DNA from: Planctomycetota bacterium
Lineage (GTDB): Bacteria; Planctomycetota; MHYJ01; JACPRB01
Reading direction: 5' to 3'
Assembly (NCBI GenBank): GCA_016200125.1
Contig: JACQFK010000526.1
Span: 1-10,490 of the forward strand
Length of the DNA stretch: 10,490 bases
A program made the position numbers and the translations under genes. This document shows, one piece after another, positions 1 to 5,437 of the stretch. Numbering within the stretch: position 1 is the first letter of the stretch; each line of letters opens with the position of its first letter. A model generated the notes under the pieces. That model had not been told where the DNA came from. It was given only the letters and a program-made list of their open reading frames with translations, and did no database searches.

Positions 1-681
1 CCATCCGCCGAGCGACCCGGTGAGCGCCAGCGCGACGAGCCCCAGCGCGAGCGCCGCGCCGCGGAGGCGATACTCCTTGGCGTCGATCATCGACCCCGCC
101 AGAAGGGGCAGCAGCATCGCGAGGAAGGCGGCCAGCTGGTTGGGGCCGATGAAGCGGGCGAAGGCCTCGTTGGTCTTGATCCGTCGCGCCATCTCGATCG
201 AGGCGGACTGCGCCTGCGGCTGGATCATCGGGAAGAGCACGAAGTACTGGATCAGCGCGTCGACGGACACGGCGAAGAGTGTGGCGAGGAGCAGGGAGAG
301 CAGGGTGCGCTTCCCCAGCACGTGGACGCAGAGGACGAAGAAGAGGGCAAGGGAGAGGAAGGCGAGGGCGTGGTCGAGGGCCGCGAGCTTGAAGCGCGCC
401 CGGAGGACCGAGATCAGGGAGAAGGCGGCGAAAGCGAGAAACGCGAATTCGAAGCCGCTGAAGCGCCAGGTTCCGCCCCCGCCGGTCGCCCGTCCGGCGA
501 ACCAGAGGGTGAGCGCGATCCAGAAGAGGAGGTGGATGAACAGGTTGAGCCCCGTGCCGGCCGTGGCGCTCGAATTCCACTCGCGGAGCACGAAGGCCGC
601 CAGGGTGAGGAAGAGGGCGATGCGGTCGAAGAGCGCGGTCCAGCGCGCGTCACCCGTCCTGCTTTCGTCCGGCGGCTTCAA
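1..681 (-). CDS. O-antigen ligase/polymerase-like membrane protein, N-terminal part (runs off left edge)
   Basis: This frame is open from a TTG at 681 to the window edge (227 codons, no stop), so the C-terminal part is missing. The translation is strongly hydrophobic, with likely membrane helices near residues 16-33, 46-63, 76-93, 104-123, 127-149, 182-197 and 206-222. Residues 179-193 read GPNQLAAFLAMLLPL, followed by TGSLGGW at the edge. This resembles the GNPN-x-LAAFLAL region of WaaL/Wzy-type O-antigen ligases and polymerases, which transfer or polymerise polyprenyl-linked glycan on the periplasmic face. An in-frame TAA lies 4 codons upstream of the TTG and no ATG or GTG precedes the first helix, so TTG is the best start. 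It overlaps the preceding transferase gene by 32 nt and has no clear Shine-Dalgarno, which suggests translational coupling. The polyprenyl-phosphate transferase just upstream fits a surface-glycan role. The exact activity (ligase or polymerase) cannot be decided from a fragment. Confidence 0.72.
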   Translation of the reverse strand, partial: MKPPDESRTGDARWTALFDRIALFLTLAAFVLREWNSSATAGTGLNLFIHLLFWIALTLWFAGRATGGGGTWRFSGFEFAFLAFAAFSLISVLRARFKLAALDHALAFLSLALFFVLCVHVLGKRTLLSLLLATLFAVSVDALIQYFVLFPMIQPQAQSASIEMARRIKTNEAFARFIGPNQLAAFLAMLLPLLAGSMIDAKEYRLRGAALALGLVALALTGSLGGW

Positions 682-1708
682 GGAGGGTGATTATCCCAAA
701 GGTGAGGAGGAGTTGCACCAAGATGAGGAGGGCGCCCGACTGGGAGACCACGTGGTAGAGCAGGACCGCGGCGAGGCCGGCGTTCAGCGTGAGCGCGTAG
801 ACGGTCAGCACCGCCCCCCGCCGCGACATCCCCAGCGCCGTGAGCCGGTGGGCGAGGTGGTTGGTGTCCCCCTCGAAGAGCGGCTTGCGCCGGAGCAGGC
901 GGATGAGGACGACGCTCGAGGTGTCGAAGAGCGGGACCGCGAGGACGGCGAGCGGCACGAAGTAGGTGTAGAGCGGATAGTGGGCGTCGTAGAACGTGAA
1001 CGAGATCGTGAGACAGGAGAGCCAGAAGCCGATGAAGAGGCTGCCGGCGTCGCCGAGGAAGATCTTCGCCGGAGGGAAGTTGAAGAGCAGGAACCCCGCG
1101 CAGGCCCCCAGCAGGGGGACGATCATCCGGGCGATGACCTGCTGGTCCGTCTGGAGCGCGACCACCAGGAAGGCCGAGCCGGCGATCAGCGCCACGCCGC
1201 TCGACAGGCCGTCCATGTGGTCCAGCAGGTTGAAGGCGTTCGTCACCGCGAGGATCCAGAGCACGGTGACCGCGACGCTGAGGGGAGCGGGGACGTCGAA
1301 GAGCCGGAGGCGCTCGCCGCCCACCGCGACGCCGGTCGCCACGATCGTCTGGACCAGCAGCTTGAACCCGGCCGAGAGCTTCTTGCGGTCGTCGACGAGC
1401 CCCAGCACGAGGATGACCATCGAGCCCATCGAGTACACGGGCCAGCTGAAGGACTTCCAGGGCAGCCGGGGCGGGGGGAGGATCAGGCCCCCGATCGGGC
1501 GGTGGTAGTAGATCGCATACCCCGTGGCCAGCAGCACGGTGGCGGCGACGGCGAGGCCGCCGCCGTAGGGGACCGGCTCCGTGTGGATCTTGCGCGGGCC
1601 CGGAAGGTCGAGGAAGTTCACCTTGCGGGCGATGCGGATCATCAGCGGGATGAGGACGATGGTCGAGGAGAAGGAGACGAAGAAGAGCGCGGTGAGAACC
1701 CCGCTCAT
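650..1708 (-). CDS. Polyprenyl-phosphate sugar-1-phosphate transferase, WecA/MraY family (GT4)
   Basis: 352-residue polytopic membrane enzyme expected to move a sugar-1-phosphate (GlcNAc-1-P or similar) from a UDP-sugar to undecaprenyl phosphate, the first membrane step of O-antigen, enterobacterial common antigen or capsule synthesis. Family marks are visible: the IHTEPVPYGGG segment (41-51), DD at 106-107 in LVDDRKKLSAGFK, NAFNLLDHMDG (157-167), the FLGDAGS loop (217-223) and the cytoplasmic HLAHRL motif (284-289). The WecA-style NAFNLxDxxDG and the GLSSG after it point to WecA/TagO rather than MraY. The ATG at 1708 is chosen because the protein then starts with a membrane helix (MSGVLTALFF). 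The same frame stays open to 2005, but that part is antisense-like, Arg-rich and inside pyrF. The start overlaps the pyrF stop as ATGA (1705-1708), so translation is probably coupled. The sugar specificity is not determinable here. Confidence 0.92.
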   Translation of the reverse strand: MSGVLTALFFVSFSSTIVLIPLMIRIARKVNFLDLPGPRKIHTEPVPYGGGLAVAATVLLATGYAIYYHRPIGGLILPPPRLPWKSFSWPVYSMGSMVILVLGLVDDRKKLSAGFKLLVQTIVATGVAVGGERLRLFDVPAPLSVAVTVLWILAVTNAFNLLDHMDGLSSGVALIAGSAFLVVALQTDQQVIARMIVPLLGACAGFLLFNFPPAKIFLGDAGSLFIGFWLSCLTISFTFYDAHYPLYTYFVPLAVLAVPLFDTSSVVLIRLLRRKPLFEGDTNHLAHRLTALGMSRRGAVLTVYALTLNAGLAAVLLYHVVSQSGALLILVQLLLTFGIITLLEAAGRKQDG

Positions 1709-2589
1709 ACGCCGAGCGCGCCGTTGATGTCCGCCTTCATGTCGATGACGGCCTTCTCGACGGCCTTCTCCCAGGCCAGGCCCTTGTAGGCGTCCTTCTC
1801 CCACGCGGTGATGATGCCGCGGGAGGAGTTGACGACCGCGCCGAGCCCGTCGGGATTGAAGCAGGCCTTGAGGTCCTCGGCCTTGCCCCCCTGGGCGCCG
1901 TAGCCGGGGACCAGGAAGAAGGCCTTGGGCAGGGCGGCGCGGATCTCCGCCGCCTGCTTGGGATGGGTCGCGCCGACGACGGCGCCGACCGCGGAGTAGC
2001 CGCACTCGCCCATCGACGTCGCGCCCCAGGCGGCGACCTTTTCGGCGAGGTGCATATAGAGCGGACGGCCCTCCACGGGCAGGTCCTGGATCTCGCCCGA
2101 CTTCGGATTCGAGGTCTTGACGAGCACGAAGAGGCCGCCGCCGGCCTTCTGAGCGCCCTGGATGAAGGGCTCCATCCCGTCGGATCCGAAGAACGCGTTG
2201 ACGGTGATCGCGTCGGCGGGGAAGGCGTAGAAGTGGGCGTCCGAGTAGGCTTTCGCCGTGTCGGGCACGTCCCCGCGCTTCACATCGCCGATGACCAGAA
2301 GCCCGTTGTCGCGCGCGTGCTTGCAGGTCGCGAAGTAGGCCACGATGCCGTAGGGGCCGAGCTTCTCGTAGAAGGCGATCTGCGGCTTCACCGCGACCGC
2401 GTGGTCCTTCACGATTTCGATCAGCTTCCCGTTGAAGTCGAGCACCGCCTTGCCCGCCCGTTCGATGTCCTTGGCGGTGCCGTGCTTGAACTCCTCGGGG
2501 AGGCTTTCCAGGCGCGGGTCCAGCCCCACGACTACGCGCGACTTCTTCTGCTTGATGGCGTCGACAAGGCGGTCGGCGAAGTTCTTCAT
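1705..2589 (-). CDS. pyrF: Orotidine 5'-phosphate decarboxylase, long (type 2) form
   Basis: Catalyses OMP to UMP, the last step of de novo pyrimidine synthesis, in the cytosol. At 294 residues it is longer than the ~230-residue E. coli type and matches the type 2 family. Visible marks are VVVGLDPRLESLP (19-31), KPQIAFYEKLG (68-78), the catalytic GDVKRGDVPDTA (101-112) with Lys104 and the flanking aspartates, ITVNAFFGSDGMEPF (128-142), VKTSNPKSGE (157-166), LVPGYGAQGG (226-235, phosphate-binding region) and NSSRGIITAW (254-263). The ATG at 2589 gives the expected N-terminus. No Shine-Dalgarno precedes it; a TATAAT lies only 9 nt upstream, so the transcript may be leaderless. It is the first gene of the leftward unit, and its stop overlaps the next start by 4 nt. 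Its location ahead of glycan genes rather than other pyr genes is unremarkable for scattered pyrimidine genes. Confidence 0.97.
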   Translation of the reverse strand: MKNFADRLVDAIKQKKSRVVVGLDPRLESLPEEFKHGTAKDIERAGKAVLDFNGKLIEIVKDHAVAVKPQIAFYEKLGPYGIVAYFATCKHARDNGLLVIGDVKRGDVPDTAKAYSDAHFYAFPADAITVNAFFGSDGMEPFIQGAQKAGGGLFVLVKTSNPKSGEIQDLPVEGRPLYMHLAEKVAAWGATSMGECGYSAVGAVVGATHPKQAAEIRAALPKAFFLVPGYGAQGGKAEDLKACFNPDGLGAVVNSSRGIITAWEKDAYKGLAWEKAVEKAVIDMKADINGALGV

Positions 2590-2598
2590 GTGGGCGGC

Positions 2599-2626
2599 AT
2601 TATACCGTCCGCGCCCGGAAGTCCAA
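2599..2626 (-). promoter_or_regulatory. Predicted sigma-70-type promoter of pyrF
   Basis: Read on the minus strand: TTGGAC (2626-2621), a 16-nt spacer, then a perfect TATAAT (2604-2599). The -35 box is weak after its TTG. The -10 ends 9 nt before the pyrF ATG, which puts the expected transcription start about 1-3 nt before the start codon. Promoter position is inferred from sequence only. Confidence 0.55.
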
Positions 2627-2647
2627 GGTTCCGAGTTGCTGTAGGGC

Positions 2648-2675
2648 TGGACCTTGAACTCCGGGCTGATATAAT
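2648..2675 (+). promoter_or_regulatory. Predicted extended -10 promoter of the rightward operon
   Basis: A perfect TATAAT lies at 2670-2675, preceded by TG at 2667-2668 (TGnTATAAT, the extended -10 arrangement). A poor -35, TGGACC at 2648-2653, is 16 nt upstream. The predicted start near 2682 leaves a leader of about 26 nt that includes a good ribosome site. Inferred from sequence only. Confidence 0.58.
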
Positions 2676-2691
2676 GTCCCCCCTATCGACT

Positions 2692-2698
2692 AGGGAGG
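2692..2698 (+). promoter_or_regulatory. Shine-Dalgarno site of the HEAT/GspG-like gene
   Basis: AGGGAGG ends 9 nt before the ATG at 2708. It supports that start and contrasts with pyrF on the other side of the spacer, which has no such site. Confidence 0.7.
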
Positions 2699-2707
2699 CC
2701 ATTAGCC

Positions 2708-4195
2708 ATGAACGTGCTCCTCGCGCTTGCGCTGCTCGCCGGTCTGCAGGAATCCAAACCCGTGCAGGGACGGGACGAGATCCTCAAGCAGGACGTCGAC
2801 AACGCCATCAAGAAGCTGAACTCCCCGCGGTACACGGAAAGCTTCGTGGCGGCGGAGGAGCTCAAGGAGCTGGGCCGGCGCGCGGTGCCGGCGCTGGTCG
2901 CCGAGCTGGGCAAGAAGGACGCTCCGGCGGCGGTCAAGCGCGCGCTCTGCGAGATCCTGGGCGCGATCCGCGATCCCGGGAAGGACGTGCTGACGGCCCT
3001 TGCGGCCAAGCTGAAGGATCCCGACGAGTTCGGCACCTCGATCGCCTCCGCGGCCGCCCGCGCCCTGGCGATGATCGGCGACGACGCCTCGATCCCCGCG
3101 ATCGTCGACGTGCTCAAGTCGAAGGCCGTCGAGTCCGACCGGGTGCTCAAGTACGAGTGCATCCGCGCGGCCGGCCTGTTCCGCGCGAAGGACGCGGTCG
3201 AGTCGCTCCGCAAGGCGCTCGACGACAAGAAGCCCGCCTCCGCGGGCGAGAACGACGACGCGCCCCTGATCGCCGCCGCGGCGGCCGACGCCCTGGGCCT
3301 GATCCGCGCGCTCGACGCCGCGGACGACCTGGCGAACAAGCTCTCCGACGTGACGAACAACCCCTCGTCCAGCCAGACCCTGGGCGTCCATGCCGCCCGG
3401 GCCCTCCAGCGGATCCTCGAGCACGAGCTCCGCGGGAAGTCGGAGAAGGACGAGCCGCGCGCCGGCGCCCTGGCGGGCGAGGCCACGGAGATCAAGGCGA
3501 CGCTCGACGCCTGGACCAAATGGTGGGCCTCGAAGTCGGCGAAGAAGAACATCGAGGAGACCAAGGTCCGCCTCTCCAAGCTGTCCGCCGCGGTCGCCGC
3601 CTACAAGGCGGAGCAGGGGAGCTACCCGCTGATCCTCCAGCACCTCAAGACCAAGCCCGAGTCGGCGAAGACCTTCCCCAAGGACGGCTACTACCAGGGC
3701 GAACTCAAGGACGCCTGGAACAAGGAGTTCCTCTATCGCACGCCGGGCACCGGGGCCGACTTCGACATCGTGAGCTACGGCGCCGACCAGCGCACCTGGG
3801 GCGCGGGCGACAACGCCGACCTCTGGAACCACGACAAGTGGCGCGAGGCCAAGAAGGCCGAGACGAAGAAGGCGATCGAGGACACCGTGAAGGCCATCGA
3901 GCTGTTCAAGGCCGACAACGAACGCTACCCCGGCGCCCTCCTGGAACTCGTCTCCCGTCCGCCCTATCCGCTCAAGAAGGAGTGGCCGAAGAACGGCTAT
4001 CTCCCGCTCATCCCGAAGGACGGCTACGACAACTTCCTGCGCTACGACTACCCCAGCAAGGCGGGCGCGACGTACGACGTGTACAGCTACGGCGCCGACG
4101 GGGTCGAGGGCGGCACGGACGAGAACGAGGACCTCTGGAACCACGACAAGCGGCCGCCCAAGAAGGAAGAGCCCAAGAAAGACGAGAAGAAGTAG
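2708..4195 (+). CDS. Secreted HEAT-repeat protein with two tandem GspG-like C-terminal domains
   Basis: 495 residues in four parts. Residues 1-13 are a short hydrophobic signal-like stretch (MNVLLALALLAGL) without a basic n-region, so export is likely but not certain. Residues ~30-240 form helical HEAT/PBS-lyase-like repeats, with units such as AVPALVAELGKK (59-70) and ASIPAIVDVLKSK (127-139). Residues ~282-377 and ~386-481 are two copies, 104 residues apart, of a domain like the globular part of the major pseudopilin GspG: a helix with YKAEQGSYP or FKADNERYP, then a strand and SYGAD (356-360 and 460-464), then DNADLWNHD (368-376) or DENEDLWNHD (471-480). In GspG the corresponding acidic C-terminal loop binds calcium; whether it does here is inference. 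The tail (481-495) is rich in Lys, Pro and Glu. The prepilin peptidase site and N-terminal pilin helix are absent, so it is probably not a pilus subunit. Its role is unknown; protein-protein contact at or outside the inner membrane is a guess. Confidence 0.85.
   Translation: MNVLLALALLAGLQESKPVQGRDEILKQDVDNAIKKLNSPRYTESFVAAEELKELGRRAVPALVAELGKKDAPAAVKRALCEILGAIRDPGKDVLTALAAKLKDPDEFGTSIASAAARALAMIGDDASIPAIVDVLKSKAVESDRVLKYECIRAAGLFRAKDAVESLRKALDDKKPASAGENDDAPLIAAAAADALGLIRALDAADDLANKLSDVTNNPSSSQTLGVHAARALQRILEHELRGKSEKDEPRAGALAGEATEIKATLDAWTKWWASKSAKKNIEETKVRLSKLSAAVAAYKAEQGSYPLILQHLKTKPESAKTFPKDGYYQGELKDAWNKEFLYRTPGTGADFDIVSYGADQRTWGAGDNADLWNHDKWREAKKAETKKAIEDTVKAIELFKADNERYPGALLELVSRPPYPLKKEWPKNGYLPLIPKDGYDNFLRYDYPSKAGATYDVYSYGADGVEGGTDENEDLWNHDKRPPKKEEPKKDEKK
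3554..4150 (+). repeat. Intragenic tandem duplication, 312-bp period
   Basis: The two GspG-like domains are offset by exactly 312 bp (104 codons). Nucleotides 3818-3838 and 4130-4150 are identical over 21 bp (encoding DLWNHDK), and 3773-3787 matches 4085-4099 (SYGAD). The rest has diverged, so this is an old duplication with the C-terminal motif held constant. Confidence 0.75.
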
Positions 4196-4204
4196 ACTTA
4201 GGGA

Positions 4205-4726
4205 GTGGCCCGCACCCTCAAGCCGTTCATCTCGGCGCGCCGGCTCCAGGTCCGCGTCCGCGCCCTCGGCCGGGCCATCCGGGCCGACTACCGCGGCCGG
4301 GACCTCGTCCTGGTCGGCATCCTCAAGGGGTCCTTCATCTTCATGGCCGACCTCGTCCGCGCCATCAACCTGCCTCTGACCTGCGATTTCATGCGCGTCT
4401 CCAGCTACGGCTCGGGGACGCTTTCGAACGGCCGCATCCGGATGGAGTACGACCTGAGCCACTCCATCCGCGGCAAGCACGTGCTGCTCGTGGAGGACAT
4501 CGTGGACACGGGCTGGACGCTCGACCACGTGCTGCGCAGCCTCCGGCGGAAGAAGCCCTCGAGCCTGCGCCTGGCGGCGCTGCTCCACAAGCCGACCCGG
4601 ACCCGCGTCGAGGTGCCGATCGACTACCTGGGCTTCCGGATCCCCGACCGCTTCGTCGTGGGCTACGGCCTGGACTTCGACGGCCGCTACCGGAACCTGC
4701 CTCACCTGGCGGTGCTGAACGCATGA
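4205..4726 (+). CDS. hpt: Hypoxanthine phosphoribosyltransferase
   Basis: 173-residue cytosolic purine-salvage enzyme converting hypoxanthine (and usually guanine) plus PRPP to IMP or GMP. Visible marks are GILKGSF (38-44, the LKG loop for pyrophosphate), SSYGSGT (66-72, the flexible Ser-Tyr loop), the PRPP motif VEDIVDTGWTL (96-106) with Glu97, Asp98 and Asp101, the base-binding Lys129, and IPDRFVVGYGLDFDGRYRN (146-164) near the C-terminus. The length is usual for bacterial Hpt. The start is GTG at 4205: an in-frame TAG lies two codons earlier and no other start codon fits before the fold begins. It follows the HEAT gene by 9 nt, and its purine-rich AGGGAG runs into the start codon, so initiation probably depends on ribosomes arriving from upstream. 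Its stop overlaps the PHP start as ATGA (4723-4726). Confidence 0.96.
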   Translation: MARTLKPFISARRLQVRVRALGRAIRADYRGRDLVLVGILKGSFIFMADLVRAINLPLTCDFMRVSSYGSGTLSNGRIRMEYDLSHSIRGKHVLLVEDIVDTGWTLDHVLRSLRRKKPSSLRLAALLHKPTRTRVEVPIDYLGFRIPDRFVVGYGLDFDGRYRNLPHLAVLNA

Positions 4727-5388
4727 TCCTCGACCTCCACAATCACACGCGCTGGTCCTTCGACTGCTCGATGGACCCGGCGAAGGTCGTCCGCGTGGCG
4801 AAGGCGCGCGGCCTCGACGCGATCGCGATCACCGACCACGACGAGATCGAGGGCGCGCGGGAAGCGCAGCGCGCGGCGGGGGGCGACCTGCTGGTCGTGA
4901 TCGGCGAGGAGATCGACACGGAAGCAGGCGACGTCCTGGGTCTCTTCCTCAAGGAGAAGATCGCGACGAAGGATCCGCTCGAGGCGATCCGGGCGATCCA
5001 CGAGCAGGGCGGCCTGGCGATCCTCGCCCATCCCTTCACAAAGACGAAGTCGGTGGACGACCGCGTGGCGCGGGCGCTGGACGGCTGCGAGGGCTTCAAC
5101 GCCCGCCACTCGACGGTCCCGTCGATGGAAGGCACGGAACCCGAGCCGCGGATCGCCTCGTTCGCGAAGGAGTACGACCTATCGCTCACGGCGGGGAGCG
5201 ACGCGCACTTCTACCGCGAGCTGGCCCGGGCGCGGACGGTCGTGTCGGCGTCGACGCTCGAGGAGGCGAAGGAGCAGATCCGCCGGGGCAACACGGTGCT
5301 GTCGGGAAGGAGATCCAGCCCCTTCAACCTGCTGGCGAGCGCAGCTTTGCGATCCATGAGAGCATTGATCCATCCCGAACCCGACTAG
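4723..5388 (+). CDS. PHP-domain metal-dependent phosphoesterase
   Basis: 221 residues of a stand-alone PHP (polymerase and histidinol phosphatase) fold, a trinuclear-metal hydrolase of phosphoester bonds. All metal-ligand motifs are present: DLHNHT (4-9, His6 and His8), ITDHDEIEG (36-44), VIGEEIDTEAGDVLG (59-73), LAHPF (101-105) and GSDAHF (158-163). This composition resembles the short PHP proteins related to the YciV/RNase AM and nucleotidase groups, but without their insert domain. The substrate is not predictable. The ATG at 4723 is fixed by the motif only four residues in and by the ATGA overlap with hpt, so the two are probably translated together. The same frame is open far upstream to 1963, but that part is not coding. 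The last 15 codons (5341-5385) use codons unlike the rest (TTG, CGA, AGA, GCA). Confidence 0.93.
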   Translation: MILDLHNHTRWSFDCSMDPAKVVRVAKARGLDAIAITDHDEIEGAREAQRAAGGDLLVVIGEEIDTEAGDVLGLFLKEKIATKDPLEAIRAIHEQGGLAILAHPFTKTKSVDDRVARALDGCEGFNARHSTVPSMEGTEPEPRIASFAKEYDLSLTAGSDAHFYRELARARTVVSASTLEEAKEQIRRGNTVLSGRRSSPFNLLASAALRSMRALIHPEPD

Positions 5389-5437
5389 CGAAAACCGAAA
5401 ATCGGAAAGAGAAGACACAGAGGACAGAGAGGAAGCC
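5386..5437 (+). other. Low-GC purine-rich spacer with dispersed-repeat-like motif
   Basis: The only sizeable gap inside the rightward block. It is about 50% G+C against roughly two thirds around it. It holds a small hairpin (CCGA-AAA-TCGG, 5395-5405) and a run near 5415-5431 reading ACACAGAGGACAGAGAG, close to a CACAGAGGACACAGAG-like sequence that I recall from intergenic regions of many environmental bacteria. Its 3' end supplies the GAGAGGAAG ribosome site for the next gene. Confidence 0.5.

Larger units (their letters stand above)
2598..2676. repeat. Imperfect inverted repeat forming a divergent promoter
   Basis: The minus-strand stretch 2632-2598 and the plus-strand stretch 2649-2676 carry the same ordered elements: GGA(A)CCTTG, then GACTTCCGGGC or AACTCCGGGC, then TATAATG. 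They differ by small indels and by the length of the piece before TATAAT (8 nt on the left, 3 nt on the right). The arms face each other across a 16-nt centre (2633-2648). Each copy points outward to its own gene, which suggests an inverted duplication of one promoter or a palindromic operator that includes the -10 boxes. Confidence 0.65.

Noticed and set aside
414..653. Minus-strand frame starting at GTG 653, right after the WecA-like stop
   Set aside because: Its translation is a Ser/Pro/Arg-rich shadow, while the frame beginning at TTG 681 is hydrophobic and matches O-antigen ligases.
20..1789. Plus-strand open frame of 589 codons opposite the glycan genes
   Set aside because: The translation is Arg/Glu/Asp-rich low-complexity sequence typical of the antisense of GC-rich coding DNA, and the opposite strand carries clear WecA-family and O-antigen ligase-like motifs.
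1709..2005. N-terminal extension of the WecA-like gene
   Set aside because: It is Arg-rich shadow sequence of pyrF; the ATG at 1708 gives a normal family N-terminus and an ATGA overlap.
2702..4705. Minus-strand open frame of 667 codons opposite the HEAT and hpt genes
   Set aside because: Valine-, leucine- and histidine-rich antisense of well-supported genes; no recognisable domain.
1963..4722. Plus-strand open frame joined upstream of the PHP gene (1141 codons with it)
   Set aside because: The part before 4723 lies antisense to pyrF and out of frame with the HEAT and hpt genes, and is repetitive Arg/Gly/Pro sequence. Only the PHP part after the ATG at 4723 is real.
5395..5405. Hairpin CCGA-AAA-TCGG followed on the minus strand by TTTT, as a possible terminator
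   Set aside because: The stem is only 4 bp and no minus-strand gene needs terminating there; on the plus strand no T-run follows.
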